64,000 nucleotides of DNA, taken from positions 16,442 to 80,441 of the forward strand of contig CAZDSS010000002.1 of the NCBI GenBank assembly GCA_964508185.1, read 5' to 3'. The notes under the pieces are model-generated. The model saw nothing but the letters and a program-made list of their open reading frames with translations, made no database searches and was not told the origin of the DNA. Within the stretch, counting starts at the first letter, position 1, and every line of letters begins with the position of its first letter. The translations under genes were made by a program, and so were the position numbers. Below, piece after piece: positions 8,631 to 17,375 of the stretch. The stretch is from CAZDSS01 sp964508185. GTDB taxonomy: Bacteria; Pseudomonadota; Alphaproteobacteria; Sphingomonadales; Govanellaceae.

Positions 8631-9496
8631 TGCAGGAAGAACGGATCGACTGGCCGAACGACGCCAGGATCGCATTGTCGGTCGTGGTCAATGTGGAGGA
8701 GGGCTCCGAAATGACGGTCGCCCGCGGCGACCGCGGCATGGAGCCGGTGGACGAGCTGGGCATCCACATCAAGTCGCCCATCCGCAACTACGGCAATGAA
8801 TCGAACTATCTCTACGGCATCAAGGCGGGCGCGCCGCGCATCGTGAAGCTGTTGCGCAACTACGGCATCAAGGCGAGCTGGACGGTCGCGGCCATGAGCC
8901 TCGAGAACCATCCGCAGATCGCCGAGGCCATCGCCGAACTCGGGCACGAGCCCGTGAGCCATGGCTGGCGCTGGATCCACCAGTTCAAGATGAACGAGGA
9001 ACAGGAGCGGGAATTCATCCGCCGCGCCGTCACCTCCATCGAGCGCACGGTGGGGGTCCGCCCCTATGGCTGGCTCAGCCGCTATTTCCACACCGACAAC
9101 ACCCGGCGCTTGCTGATCGAGGAAGGTTTCGAATATCACATGGATGACTATTCGGGCGACGTGCCGTTCTGGGACCGCGAGACGGTGCCGGGCAAGCCCA
9201 TCGTCATCGTGCCCTATCAGCTCGACAGCAACGACATGAAGATGTGGACCGACCCGGCGATGACCCCGACCCAGTGGCTGGACTACGCGAAGCGCTGCTT
9301 CGACCAGCTCTACCGCGAGGGGCAGGAGGGCAATCCGAAGATGATGTCCCTCGGTCTCCATCTCCGCATCATCGGCCGTCCGGGGCGCATCTGGGCCCTT
9401 GAGGAGTTCTTCCGGCACGTGACGAGCAAGCCCGACGTCTGGATCACCACCCGGCGCGAGATCGCCGAACATTTCCGGAAGGTACAGCCTGCATGA
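8630..9496 (+). CDS. Polysaccharide deacetylase-family hydrolase, PuuE/allantoinase-like
   Basis: A 288-residue NodB-fold protein. It opens with IALSVVVNVEEGSE, then GIKASWTVAAMSLENHPQIAEAIAELGHEPVSHGWRW and LGLHLRIIGRPGRI near the end, a layout typical of the PuuE subgroup, which hydrolyses cyclic amides such as allantoin rather than sugars. The start is the ATG overlapping the SDR stop (TGATG); the longer open frame upstream is not coding. In this operon a ring-opening amide hydrolysis followed by the amidase is a plausible sequence of steps, but unproven. Confidence 0.85.
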   Translation: MQEERIDWPNDARIALSVVVNVEEGSEMTVARGDRGMEPVDELGIHIKSPIRNYGNESNYLYGIKAGAPRIVKLLRNYGIKASWTVAAMSLENHPQIAEAIAELGHEPVSHGWRWIHQFKMNEEQEREFIRRAVTSIERTVGVRPYGWLSRYFHTDNTRRLLIEEGFEYHMDDYSGDVPFWDRETVPGKPIVIVPYQLDSNDMKMWTDPAMTPTQWLDYAKRCFDQLYREGQEGNPKMMSLGLHLRIIGRPGRIWALEEFFRHVTSKPDVWITTRREIAEHFRKVQPA

Positions 9497-10257
9497 GTTT
9501 GCGTCTTGAAAGAGACGGCGCCGTCGCCCGTCTGATCCTGGACCGCGCGGAAAAGCGCAATGCCTTCACCCAGGCCATGTGGGAAGAATTCCCGCGGCTT
9601 CTCGCTGACGCCATGAACGATTCCGCCGTCCGCGTCATGATCCTGCAGTCGGCGGCGCCCGGCATCTTCTCCGCCGGGGCTGATATCGCGGAATTCTCCA
9701 CCGGCGCCCGCGATCCCCAGTGGCGCGCGCGCAACCAGGCGGCGATCCGCACGGCGCAGTACGAGCTTGCCCGCGCGCCAAAGCCGGTGATCGCCCTTGT
9801 GGACGGCGACTGCGTGGGCGGCGGCTGCGGCCTCGCGCTTGCCTGCGACATGCGGGTCGCCACCCCGCGCTCCCGCTTCGGCATCACGCCGGCGAAGCTC
9901 GGCCTCGTCTATTCGCTCCACGACACCAAGCTGCTCGTGGATCTCGTGGGGCCGGCCCAGGCCAAGCGCATCCTGTTCACGGCGCAGCTCATCGGCGCCG
10001 AGGAAGCGGCGCGCATCGGCATGGTGGAATTCCTGACCGATGACGCCGAGGCGCAGGCCCAGTCGCTTGCGGAAACCATCGCCCAGTCCTCGCCCCATTC
10101 GGTGCGCGAGACCAAGGCCATGGTGCGCCGCATCCTCGACGGCCAGGCGGAGGACAACGACGAGACGCGCGCCCTGTTCGATGCGGCCTTCACCGGCCCC
10201 GATTTCGAAGAAGGGGTGTCGGCCTTCCTCGAGAAACGAAAGGCGGTCTTCAAATGA
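9493..10257 (+). CDS. Enoyl-CoA hydratase/isomerase (crotonase) family protein
   Basis: A 254-residue crotonase-fold protein with the oxyanion-hole segments IFSAGADIAEF near residue 55 and DGDCVGGGCGLALACDMR near 102. The two catalytic glutamates of classical hydratases are not present: the first position reads GGGCGLAL (Gly for Glu) and the second FGITPAKLGL (Pro for Glu). It may therefore catalyse a different crotonase reaction, such as C-C bond cleavage, isomerisation or decarboxylation. It overlaps both neighbours by ATGA. Confidence 0.9.
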   Translation: MSLRLERDGAVARLILDRAEKRNAFTQAMWEEFPRLLADAMNDSAVRVMILQSAAPGIFSAGADIAEFSTGARDPQWRARNQAAIRTAQYELARAPKPVIALVDGDCVGGGCGLALACDMRVATPRSRFGITPAKLGLVYSLHDTKLLVDLVGPAQAKRILFTAQLIGAEEAARIGMVEFLTDDAEAQAQSLAETIAQSSPHSVRETKAMVRRILDGQAEDNDETRALFDAAFTGPDFEEGVSAFLEKRKAVFK

Positions 10258-11156
10258 AGGGCGGGCTCACCCACGGGCAGATCGTCGGCGGCGTCATCAC
10301 GACGCCCGATCTCGACGCGGCGATCACGGATTACGCGGACAAGCTGCAGCTGACCCTCGTCGAGCGCGGCGCGATCGATGCCGACCTCGCCGCAAGCTGG
10401 GGCTGCCCGGCGAGCGCCGGCGCGCGCTTCGCCGCCCTGCAGCCGAAAAGCGGCGCCCATTGCTTCTTCCGCCTTGTGGAAGCACCCGTCCCCGCGGATT
10501 TCCGCCCCACCCGCACCTATGGCTGGGCGGCCTACGAGATGACCGTGCAGGACGTGACGGGCTGGCCGGAGCGCCTTGCCGGCAGCGGCTTCCGCATCGT
10601 GGGGCAGCCCAAGCCGCTCGACGGCCTTCCCTTCATCGTCGCCATGCAGATGCTGGGGCGCGGCGACGAGATGCTTTACCTCACCGAGATCTTCGGCGAT
10701 ACGCCGGGATCCGAACTGCCGCGCGCCGCATCCTTGTCCGACCACATCTTCATCGCCGTGCTTGCAAGCCCTGACCGCGAGGCGAGCGTCGCCTGGTATC
10801 GCGACCGCCTCAGGCTCGAGCCCGGCGGCAGCTATACCCTGACCTACACCATGATCAACAACGCCTTCGGCCTGCCGCCCACGCACCGCACCACCCTCAC
10901 CATGGTGCAGAAGGGCGCGATGCCGATCATGGAGGTGAACGACTATCCGGCGGAGGCGACGGAGCGGCCCTGCAACCCCGGCATGCTGCCGCCGGGGAAT
11001 TCGTTGCTCACCCTTGCGGTTGATAGCCTCGGTGCGCTCGATCTCCCCTTCATCGCGCAGCCCAGGCCGCGTGAAGGCGCGCTTTATGGCGGCCGCCGCG
11101 CGGCGACGGTGCGCGGGCCTGCGGGCGAGCTGGTGGAGCTTCTGGAAATCGCCTGA
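10254..11156 (+). CDS. VOC (glyoxalase/dioxygenase fold) family protein, two domains
   Basis: A 300-residue protein with two vicinal-oxygen-chelate modules: GQIVGGVITTPDLDAAITDYADKL at the start and DHIFIAVLASPDREASVAWYRDRL near residue 160. The second half continues with PPTHRTTLTMVQKG and ends in GPAGELVELLEIA, a normal VOC C-terminus. VOC enzymes include extradiol dioxygenases, epimerases and lyases. Metal ligands are not obvious, so the reaction is open. It is the last gene of the plus-strand operon and overlaps the crotonase by ATGA. Confidence 0.82.
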   Translation: MKGGLTHGQIVGGVITTPDLDAAITDYADKLQLTLVERGAIDADLAASWGCPASAGARFAALQPKSGAHCFFRLVEAPVPADFRPTRTYGWAAYEMTVQDVTGWPERLAGSGFRIVGQPKPLDGLPFIVAMQMLGRGDEMLYLTEIFGDTPGSELPRAASLSDHIFIAVLASPDREASVAWYRDRLRLEPGGSYTLTYTMINNAFGLPPTHRTTLTMVQKGAMPIMEVNDYPAEATERPCNPGMLPPGNSLLTLAVDSLGALDLPFIAQPRPREGALYGGRRAATVRGPAGELVELLEIA

Positions 11157-11163
11157 TCAGTTC

Positions 11164-11200
11164 AAAAAAATCCCGCCCCCGCGGAGCAATACGGGGGCGG
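11164..11200 (-). terminator. Rho-independent terminator after the quinone reductase gene
   Basis: A perfect 9-bp stem (CCGCCCCCG at 11173-11181 pairing with CGGGGGCGG at 11192-11200) with a 10-base loop. On the minus strand it is followed by GGGATTTTTTT, giving a run of seven U. It lies 21 bases past the minus-strand quinone reductase stop and next to the end of the plus-strand operon, so it closes block A. Confidence 0.85.
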
Positions 11201-11220
11201 CAGTGGTGCCATCCCTGTTG

Positions 11221-12195
11221 TCAGGGAAGAAGAATGCTCGAACCCGTGGTGCGGCGGCCTTCGAGATCCGCATGGGCCCTGGCCGCGTCACGCAAGGCAT
11301 AGCGCTGGCCGATGGTGACCGAAAGCTTGCCTGAGCGCAACATGTCCCAGACCCGCGCGGCGCCCGCCGCCCGTTCGCCGGGTTCCGCGTAATAGTGATA
11401 GAGCGCCGGGCGCGTATGGAACAATGATCCCTTGCGCGCGAGCGGTCCCATGTCCACGGGCCCCGTGGGCGCGTCCGCATTGCCGTAGACGACGATGAGG
11501 CCGCGCACCCCGCAGCTGTCGATGGAGGCATCCCACGTCGCCTTGCCGACGCCGTCGAACACCACGCGGACACCGGCGCCGCCGGTGATTTCGCGCACCC
11601 GCGCCGCCGTGTCCTCCTCGGTATAGAGAATGAGGTGATCGGCCCCGGCGGCCCTCGCCGCTTCGGCCTTGGCGGGCGTGCTGACCGTGCCGATGACGAC
11701 GGCGCCGACGGCCTTCAGCCACTGCAGGAGCAGAAGCCCGAGCCCCCCCGCCGCCGCATGGACGAGTACGGGTGAGCCCGGTTCCACCTTCGCGCAGCGT
11801 TCCACCAGGAACTCCGCCGTGCAGGCCTTGAGGAAGGCGGCGGCCGCCACTTCGTCCGAAATGTCGTCGGGGATGGGGAACCACAGGAATTCGTCCAGCA
11901 CCCGCTCGGTCGCGTAGCTCCCGATGTCGGGGCCGAAGGTCACGACGCGGTCACCGGGCTTGAAGCGGGTGACCCCCTCGCCCACCGCTTCCACGACGCC
12001 TGCGGCCTCGACCCCGAGGCCGGTGGGCAGCGATACGGGATAGATTCCGCGCCGGTGATAGGTGTCGATGAAATTGACGCCGATCGCGGTGTGGCGGACG
12101 CGAACCTCCGTGCCGCGCGGCGCCGGAATGTCGACCTCCTCGAAGCGGATGACGTCGGGCGAGCCGGTCTCATGGACGCGGGCGACAAGCGCCAT
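11221..12195 (-). CDS. NADPH:quinone oxidoreductase, zinc-independent MDR family
   Basis: A 324-residue medium-chain reductase of the quinone oxidoreductase (QorA) type. GVNFIDTYHRRGIYPVSLPTGLGVEAAGVV is near residue 38, PGDRVVTF near 80, and the nucleotide motif VHAAAGGLGLLLLQWLK near 145. Zinc-ligand cysteines are absent, as expected for quinone or enone reductases. It lies 11 bases after the YciI gene and is followed by a strong terminator. It could reduce a quinone or enone intermediate of the pathway. Confidence 0.9.
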   Translation of the reverse strand: MALVARVHETGSPDVIRFEEVDIPAPRGTEVRVRHTAIGVNFIDTYHRRGIYPVSLPTGLGVEAAGVVEAVGEGVTRFKPGDRVVTFGPDIGSYATERVLDEFLWFPIPDDISDEVAAAAFLKACTAEFLVERCAKVEPGSPVLVHAAAGGLGLLLLQWLKAVGAVVIGTVSTPAKAEAARAAGADHLILYTEEDTAARVREITGGAGVRVVFDGVGKATWDASIDSCGVRGLIVVYGNADAPTGPVDMGPLARKGSLFHTRPALYHYYAEPGERAAGAARVWDMLRSGKLSVTIGQRYALRDAARAHADLEGRRTTGSSILLP

Positions 12196-12206
12196 GTCGC
12201 CCTCCG

Positions 12207-12515
12207 TTACCAGGTCTTGCCGCCGACCCAGTCGCCGGCGGCGGCATTGAAGGCGCTGATCTCGATGCGATCCCAGATGTCGGCGCGGAAATAGGGATCC
12301 TGCTCCAGAAAGGCGCGGGCGTCTTCAACGCTTTCCGCCTTCACCACCAGAAGGGATCCCACGAAATTCCCCGCCTCGTCCCGCAGCGGCCCGGCGACCG
12401 CGATGCGGTCCAGCACCTTTTCCACATGGGCGAGATGCTGCATGAGCTTTTCCTTGCGCACCGCGCCGGCGCCGGGCTTGTCGCGGGTGACGATCGCATA
12501 GAGACCAGACATCAT
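12207..12515 (-). CDS. YciI-like (YCII-related domain) protein
   Basis: A 102-residue YCII-related small protein: MSGLYAIVTRDKP, HLAHVEKVLDRIAVAGPLRDEAG and ESVEDARAFLEQDPYFRADIW are the standard family blocks. The fold is a dimeric alpha-beta barrel, sometimes with a His/Asp dyad, and the biochemical role is mostly unknown. It sits between the TonB receptor and quinone reductase genes, behind an intercistronic hairpin. A second possible ATG lies one codon in. Confidence 0.85.
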   Translation of the reverse strand: MMSGLYAIVTRDKPGAGAVRKEKLMQHLAHVEKVLDRIAVAGPLRDEAGNFVGSLLVVKAESVEDARAFLEQDPYFRADIWDRIEISAFNAAAGDWVGGKTW

Positions 12516-12533
12516 TCTTGCTCCCCTGTTGTC

Positions 12534-12563
12534 GTTCGCCCGGACGACCCCGCCCGGGCGAAC
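12534..12563 (-). other. Intercistronic hairpin after TonB receptor gene 1
   Basis: A perfect 10-bp inverted repeat, GTTCGCCCGG (12534-12543) against CCGGGCGAAC (12554-12563), with a 10-base loop and no U run. It lies between the receptor stop and the YciI start on the same strand, so it probably protects the receptor message 3' end or attenuates downstream expression rather than acting as a full terminator. Confidence 0.6.
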
Positions 12564-12576
12564 ATGACCTAGCCTA

Positions 12577-14961
12577 TCAGAACGCCTTGCGGACGATCAC
12601 GCCCCATTCGGCCTTCGAGGGCGGCGTGATGCTGAAGGCGCGGACCGAATCGCCCGTCGCCGCAGCCGGCACGCCGAGATCGATATAGCGCATGATGCCG
12701 TCCGGCGTCTCGTTGCCGAGCACGTTCTTGCCGTAGGCGGTGACGCGCCAGCCGTTGTTGTCGGTCACGCCCGCCTGCAGGTTGACCTTGGTGGCGTCGC
12801 CGGTATGGGCCAGGTTGTGCACCTGGGCGTAGAAGCGGCTGCGATAGATCACGTCGATGCCGGAGAAGAACGCCCAACCGTTTCCGATCTCGTGATCGAA
12901 GCGCAGGCCGATGGCGCCGTTATGCTTGGATACCAGCGGCGGACGCTGGCCGACGATGGACGCCGCCTCGCGGCAGCCCGGAAGGTCGAGATTGATGGCC
13001 GAGCCGGTCTTGCAGGCCGCGCCCAGCAGCAGGACCGCATGATCGGGCTCGACACCCTCGCGGATCTTGGCATCCAGATAGGTGTAGTTGAACTGCAGGG
13101 TGAACATGCGGTTGGCGAGCGGCAGCGCGCCTTCCACCTCGATCCCGCGGATCCGCGTCTTGCCGATATTGGCCTTGTAGGAGTCGATCAGGGTTTCGGT
13201 CACATAGGTGTTGGTCAGGACCTGGTTCTTGTAGTTCTGCCAGAAGGCCGAAACGTTCAGGTAGTCGAAGCCGAACTTCGAGGTCTTGAAGCCGATTTCG
13301 TAGTTGATGAGCTTCTCTTCGTCATAGGTGGTGGTCGGCGCGGTCAGCGGGTTGAAGCCGCCCGGCGAGTTGCCCTGGGAATACTGGGCATAGACCGACC
13401 AGTCGCGGGCGGGCGACCAGTTGACGGTGACGCGCGGCAGGGTCGCCTTGAACTTGGCGTTGCGCTCGCCAGCCGTGCCGACGATCTGGTCGGGGTTCGG
13501 GTACAGGAGCTCCGCCAGTTCCTCGTCGCTGAAGAGGTCGCCGGCGCGGTAGGTGACGCCGGTCGAGCGCACCTTGTCGATCTGGCGACGCAGCTCGGCG
13601 CCGATGGTGAGGTCCTCGGTCACGTCCAGATCGATGCCGCCGAAGAAGGCGAGGTTCTTGACCCGCGTGGCATCAGGCAGGATGTCGAGGCCCACTTCCG
13701 TCGCCTCCACATAGTCCGGATTGGGCTTCACGCGGTCGCGGCTGGTGAACACACCGACGCGCCAGCGGAAGCGATCCGCGCCGGGCGAGGTCAGGCGCCA
13801 TTCATAGGTCTCGGTCTCGCGCTTCAGGCCGTCGGTGGTGTTGAACGGCGACTGGCTGCAGTCCTGGTTGCCGATCGGAATGAAGGCGCAGGCGCCGCGG
13901 AACAGGAAGAAGTTGCGGTCGTCGAAGGACTGGTCGGTGCCCACCACCTGGACCATGTCGCTGTAGCCCACCTGGAACGACGCCTCGTAGCCCGAGCCCA
14001 TGATGTCCCAGCGAATGTCGCCGATGAAGCGGTCGGCGTTGCGGTAGAGGCCCGGCCGCATCAGGCGGTCCGTATTGATCCCGTAGGACTTGGGAACCTG
14101 CACCTCGCCGCAGTAGTACTGGCGGGTATCCAGAAAGCAGTTGTTCTCGGACGCGGGCTGCAGGCCGATGGCATAATGGCCGTCGTCGTCCTTCTGATGG
14201 ATCCACTGCACGGAGGCGCTGATGTCCGGCGTCGGATCAAGGAACACGCCCGCCATGTACTGATGCGTCTTCTCGTCGCCAAGGCGCTCGCCCGGGATCA
14301 GCGCATTGTCGTACTGGCCGTTCACGTCATAGAACTTGAAACCCGCCTGAACGCCGAGCCAGGGGGTGACCGGCGTCGAAAGGAAAGCGCTGAATTCCTT
14401 GCGGTTGTAGTTGCCCACATTGGCCGTCACCTGCCCCTCGAGCTCCTCGCCCGGGCGCTTCAACACCACGTTGACGGCGCCGCTCAGGGTGCCGCGGCCG
14501 AAGACCGCCGACTGCGGGCCCTTGATGACCTCGACCCGCTCCACATTGGCGAGATCGAGCGACGAGAAGTCGCCGAGATAGGGCACGCCATTGAGGAACA
14601 CGCCCACCTTGCCCTCGGCCATGAGGATGTTGGACGCGCCGCGGATCACCGGACGGTCGCCGTTGCGGCCGAAGGCCTCCTGGATCTGGAAGCCGGGGGT
14701 GAATTCGGCGATGTCCACGATGCTCTGCACCAGCCGGTCTTCCATGCGCAGGGAGTCGAAGGCGCTGACGGCGATCGGCACGTCCATCAGGCTTTCCTCG
14801 CGCTTGCGCGCCGTGACCACGATGTTCTCGAGGGTCATGGACTGGCTGGACGCCGTGGGCGCGGCGTCCTGCGCCTGGGCGTAGACGGGCGCCGCGAAGG
14901 CGACGGCAGCCGCGGACAGCATGAGGTTGAGGCGGCGAAGAGAATGCAGTCTGTGGGTCAT
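12577..14961 (-). CDS. TonB-dependent receptor 1
   Basis: A 794-residue outer-membrane receptor. Residues 1-~30 are a signal peptide ending AAPVYAQA. The plug follows, with LENIVVTARKREESLMDVPIAVSAF near 45, RGASNILMAEGKVGVFLNGVPYLG near 110 and VERVEVIKGPQSAVFGRGTLSGAVNVVLKRP near 140. The rest is a 22-strand barrel, with a C-terminal WGVIVRKAF ending in an aromatic residue. It belongs to the non-siderophore OMR group often linked to catabolic clusters, so it likely imports the island's substrate. A TTGTCTGGACAA palindrome lies 71-82 bases upstream of its ATG. Confidence 0.93.
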   Translation of the reverse strand: MTHRLHSLRRLNLMLSAAAVAFAAPVYAQAQDAAPTASSQSMTLENIVVTARKREESLMDVPIAVSAFDSLRMEDRLVQSIVDIAEFTPGFQIQEAFGRNGDRPVIRGASNILMAEGKVGVFLNGVPYLGDFSSLDLANVERVEVIKGPQSAVFGRGTLSGAVNVVLKRPGEELEGQVTANVGNYNRKEFSAFLSTPVTPWLGVQAGFKFYDVNGQYDNALIPGERLGDEKTHQYMAGVFLDPTPDISASVQWIHQKDDDGHYAIGLQPASENNCFLDTRQYYCGEVQVPKSYGINTDRLMRPGLYRNADRFIGDIRWDIMGSGYEASFQVGYSDMVQVVGTDQSFDDRNFFLFRGACAFIPIGNQDCSQSPFNTTDGLKRETETYEWRLTSPGADRFRWRVGVFTSRDRVKPNPDYVEATEVGLDILPDATRVKNLAFFGGIDLDVTEDLTIGAELRRQIDKVRSTGVTYRAGDLFSDEELAELLYPNPDQIVGTAGERNAKFKATLPRVTVNWSPARDWSVYAQYSQGNSPGGFNPLTAPTTTYDEEKLINYEIGFKTSKFGFDYLNVSAFWQNYKNQVLTNTYVTETLIDSYKANIGKTRIRGIEVEGALPLANRMFTLQFNYTYLDAKIREGVEPDHAVLLLGAACKTGSAINLDLPGCREAASIVGQRPPLVSKHNGAIGLRFDHEIGNGWAFFSGIDVIYRSRFYAQVHNLAHTGDATKVNLQAGVTDNNGWRVTAYGKNVLGNETPDGIMRYIDLGVPAAATGDSVRAFSITPPSKAEWGVIVRKAF

Positions 14962-15031
14962 TTGCAGAAACCTCCCTGACGGATTTGCAACTTCTATTGG
15001 TTCGAATTCAGCCTAGATTTGGCCGCGTATC

Positions 15032-15043
15032 TTGTCCAGACAA
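15032..15043. promoter_or_regulatory. Probable GntR operator upstream of TonB receptor 1
   Basis: TTGTCCAGACAA is a perfect palindrome with central Y/R variation. On the minus strand it sits in the context GGAAAATTTGTCTGGACAAG, matching the 19451 site over 18 bases. A plausible minus-strand promoter has TTGAAG at 15055-15050 and GATACG at 15031-15026, which places the palindrome between -35 and -10, a repressor position. Confidence 0.7.
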
Positions 15044-15144
15044 ATTTTCCTTCAAGTCTTTCCAGATACCGCTCATATCCAACCTAAACTGCGCTTTGAT
15101 GATCTGAGTTCAGGTAAAAGATTAACTCAAAATTGGATCCAACA

Positions 15145-16716
15145 TTAACGGCCCAGCCCGATGACGCCGGGATTCATCAGGCGACCGGGATCCAGGATCG
15201 CCTTGATGCCTTTGAGAAGCTCGGCCGGAACGGGGGACAGCGCCTCGAGATAGGGATAGGTCCGGCCGATCTGGTTCGATGCGGCCCCGAGCTTTCGGAA
15301 AAGCTGCACCGTCTCGAGGCGCAGCTGGTCTACGAGCTTGCGGGCCGCGGGATTGGTCTCAGGCTCCGTCATCTTCTGCAGGAAGGCGGGCTCCGGCGCG
15401 CGGCGGTGGAGCGGCTGCCAGGAATCCTTCCAGTGGAACACGGGCTCGAAGCTGAAGGCATGGTTGGAGAGCGCCGAGGCGAGCCGGGTAAGCCACACGC
15501 CATGCGCCGCCATTTCGGAAAGATAGGGCGCGATCATGGCGTCGAACGCCGCGATAAGATCGCGCGCGTCGGAATGCGCCACCTTGGCGTTCAGCGCCGC
15601 CCAGCGGCTGCCGTCGGCGCCGAGCACCGCATTGAGATCCTGGAAAAGCGTCGCCCGCGCGACCCGCGGAATGGTGGGCGCGACCGGCCGCCCGCCGAGA
15701 TCGGCGGCGATCCGCGCCGCGCGACGGAGGTCGTGCCGCACGGCGGCGGCGCAGCGCCCGGCCGCCGTCATGTGGAGGGAATAGTGCCCCGGCGGGATGA
15801 ACTGCGTCCCCCCGCGGGCGAGGGACAGAAGCGCCGATGCCGCGCGCAGCGGTCCGCCCGCACGGCGCGCGACGGAGAGCGCCGTCCGCAGTTTTTCGCC
15901 GCCATCCGCCGCGATCGCCCCGGTGGAGACGGGATCGAGCACATAGATTTCTTCGGCGAGATCCGCCCGCGCAATGGCCGAAAGCGCATCGGCCGCATGC
16001 GCGAGATCGGCGAAGGCGAAGCTCAGATAGTCCTCATGCCGCGGCGCTTCGATGAGGCGCAGGCTTGCCGCCGTCTTGATGCCGAAGGCGCCGCCGTCAT
16101 GGGTGAAAAGGCCGGTGAGATCGGGCCCGAAGCTGCGGAGGAACGGCTTCGCGCCCACGGCGAGCGCCCCCTGCCCCGTCCTCAGGATGCGCCCGTCGGC
16201 CAGCACCACTTCGAGCCCCAGCACCATCTCGGCGGCGGAGCCGTAGCGGGCCGAGCCGAAGAACAGCGCCCCGTGGGACAGCCCGCCGCCGACCGTGGCG
16301 CCCGCGCCGGAAAAGGTGCCGAAGAACGGCAGCCGCAGCCCCCGCGGCTTCAGCGCCGCCGCGATTTGGCGCCAGGTGACGCCCGCTTCCACCGTCATCA
16401 CCATGTCCTGTTCCGATATGTGGATGATGCGGTCGAGGGCCGAAAGGTCGAAGGTCACGGACCTGTCCGTCGGCGGCGCATAGCCGCCCGTATAGCTGAG
16501 CCCGCCGCCCCGCGGCAGGACGGCATAGCCGCGGGACGTTGCGGCGGCGACAGCGGCGGCAAGGGCATCCCGGTCCTGCGGCCGCACCACGGCGGCCGGC
16601 AGCGCGCCCGTCACATGGAGATCGGCGGCGGCAAGCCGCCGGGCCTCCATGTCCGTGAGGACGGAGCCCTTGCCCGCGGCGCTTTCCAGCGCCGCCAGCA
16701 GGTCCTGGTCGGTCAC
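15145..16716 (-). CDS. FAD-binding oxidase, PCMH-type (VAO family)
   Basis: A 523-residue flavoprotein. The PCMH-type FAD domain covers about residues 30-220, with LPRGGGLSYTGGYAPP near 70, VTVEAGVTWRQIAAAL-like text near 105 and GAGATVGGGLSHGALFFGSARYGSAAEMVLGLEVVLADG near 135. Family members oxidise phenolic side chains, hydroxy acids or sugars. The start is taken as the GTG overlapping the membrane-protein stop (GTGA); the longer frame upstream is an out-of-frame shadow of that gene. It is the last gene of a block A operon, and its electron acceptor could be linked to the adjacent membrane protein (inference). Confidence 0.88.
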   Translation of the reverse strand: MTDQDLLAALESAAGKGSVLTDMEARRLAAADLHVTGALPAAVVRPQDRDALAAAVAAATSRGYAVLPRGGGLSYTGGYAPPTDRSVTFDLSALDRIIHISEQDMVMTVEAGVTWRQIAAALKPRGLRLPFFGTFSGAGATVGGGLSHGALFFGSARYGSAAEMVLGLEVVLADGRILRTGQGALAVGAKPFLRSFGPDLTGLFTHDGGAFGIKTAASLRLIEAPRHEDYLSFAFADLAHAADALSAIARADLAEEIYVLDPVSTGAIAADGGEKLRTALSVARRAGGPLRAASALLSLARGGTQFIPPGHYSLHMTAAGRCAAAVRHDLRRAARIAADLGGRPVAPTIPRVARATLFQDLNAVLGADGSRWAALNAKVAHSDARDLIAAFDAMIAPYLSEMAAHGVWLTRLASALSNHAFSFEPVFHWKDSWQPLHRRAPEPAFLQKMTEPETNPAARKLVDQLRLETVQLFRKLGAASNQIGRTYPYLEALSPVPAELLKGIKAILDPGRLMNPGVIGLGR

Positions 16717-17375
16717 ATGGGTTTCCACAGGCTGACGACCACGATTCCGGCGATGAACACCCAAAGCAGGATCAGCACGCTGGTGGCCCGCCAATAGGTG
16801 CGGCGGATGATGGCGTTGGTCTCGTCCGTCGGCCCCTCCTTGGCCATTCTGGCCCAGGTGCGGAAGTGGGACAGAAGCGCGATGCGGATCCCGACGCCCG
16901 ACGCCATCACCCCGGCAAAGAGGCCGAGCTTCCAGCGCAGGAACAGCGGCATGGGCCAGTCGCCGCCGATGAGCCCGAAGGCGAGCGCGATGAGGATGAC
17001 CATCAGCACATAGCGCGAACCGCGGTCGAAGGTCTGGAGCTTCTTGCCCACGGGCGTCTTGCGCAGGCGGTGCGTCACCTCCACAAAGGCGAGCCACAGG
17101 GCGGCAATGATGCCGGCGGCGATGGCCACGGTCTCGCCCCCGGGGAACCAGCCGTAAAGGGCGGCGATCGCCGTCCCCAGCCCCGCCTGCAGGATGAGGG
17201 CGTAGCGCACATGCTGGTCCACCTTCATGACATGGTCCATGAGGCGCGAGCGGTCCGGGAACGGCAGCTCGTCATGATAGCAGACATAGCGGTAGGTGCT
17301 GTTGATGACCAGCTCGGACCCGAGCCAGTAGCCGAGCACGGTGATATGGGCGGCGAGCAGCCAGGAAATGATCAT
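16713..17375 (-). CDS. Multi-helix membrane protein A (paralogue of the protein at 26132-26797)
   Basis: A 220-residue integral membrane protein of unknown family with about four or five hydrophobic segments (around residues 2-22, 60-78, 82-98, 125-145, 195-215). The N-terminal signature HITVLGYWLGSELVINSTYRYV parallels HVLLFAYWLGADWGVFVTSRYV in the protein encoded at 26797-26132, and both have the same length. It overlaps the soluble protein A stop (ATGA) and the oxidase start (GTGA). The conserved histidines and short helices recall small haem-type membrane proteins, but I cannot assign a cofactor. Confidence 0.8.
   Translation of the reverse strand: MIISWLLAAHITVLGYWLGSELVINSTYRYVCYHDELPFPDRSRLMDHVMKVDQHVRYALILQAGLGTAIAALYGWFPGGETVAIAAGIIAALWLAFVEVTHRLRKTPVGKKLQTFDRGSRYVLMVILIALAFGLIGGDWPMPLFLRWKLGLFAGVMASGVGIRIALLSHFRTWARMAKEGPTDETNAIIRRTYWRATSVLILLWVFIAGIVVVSLWKPM

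Noticed and set aside
12805..14979. 724-codon plus-strand open frame opposite TonB receptor 1 (similar long antisense frames at 27557-29833, 38042-40966, 42203-44635 and 54887-57277)
   Set aside because: They lie antisense to well-recognised genes, have compositions dominated by H, R, G and A with no domain pattern, and arise because high G+C removes stop codons.
15145..17097. 650-codon frame extending the FAD oxidase upstream
   Set aside because: The extra residues are an out-of-frame reading of the membrane protein gene; the GTG overlapping that gene's stop fits the family start.
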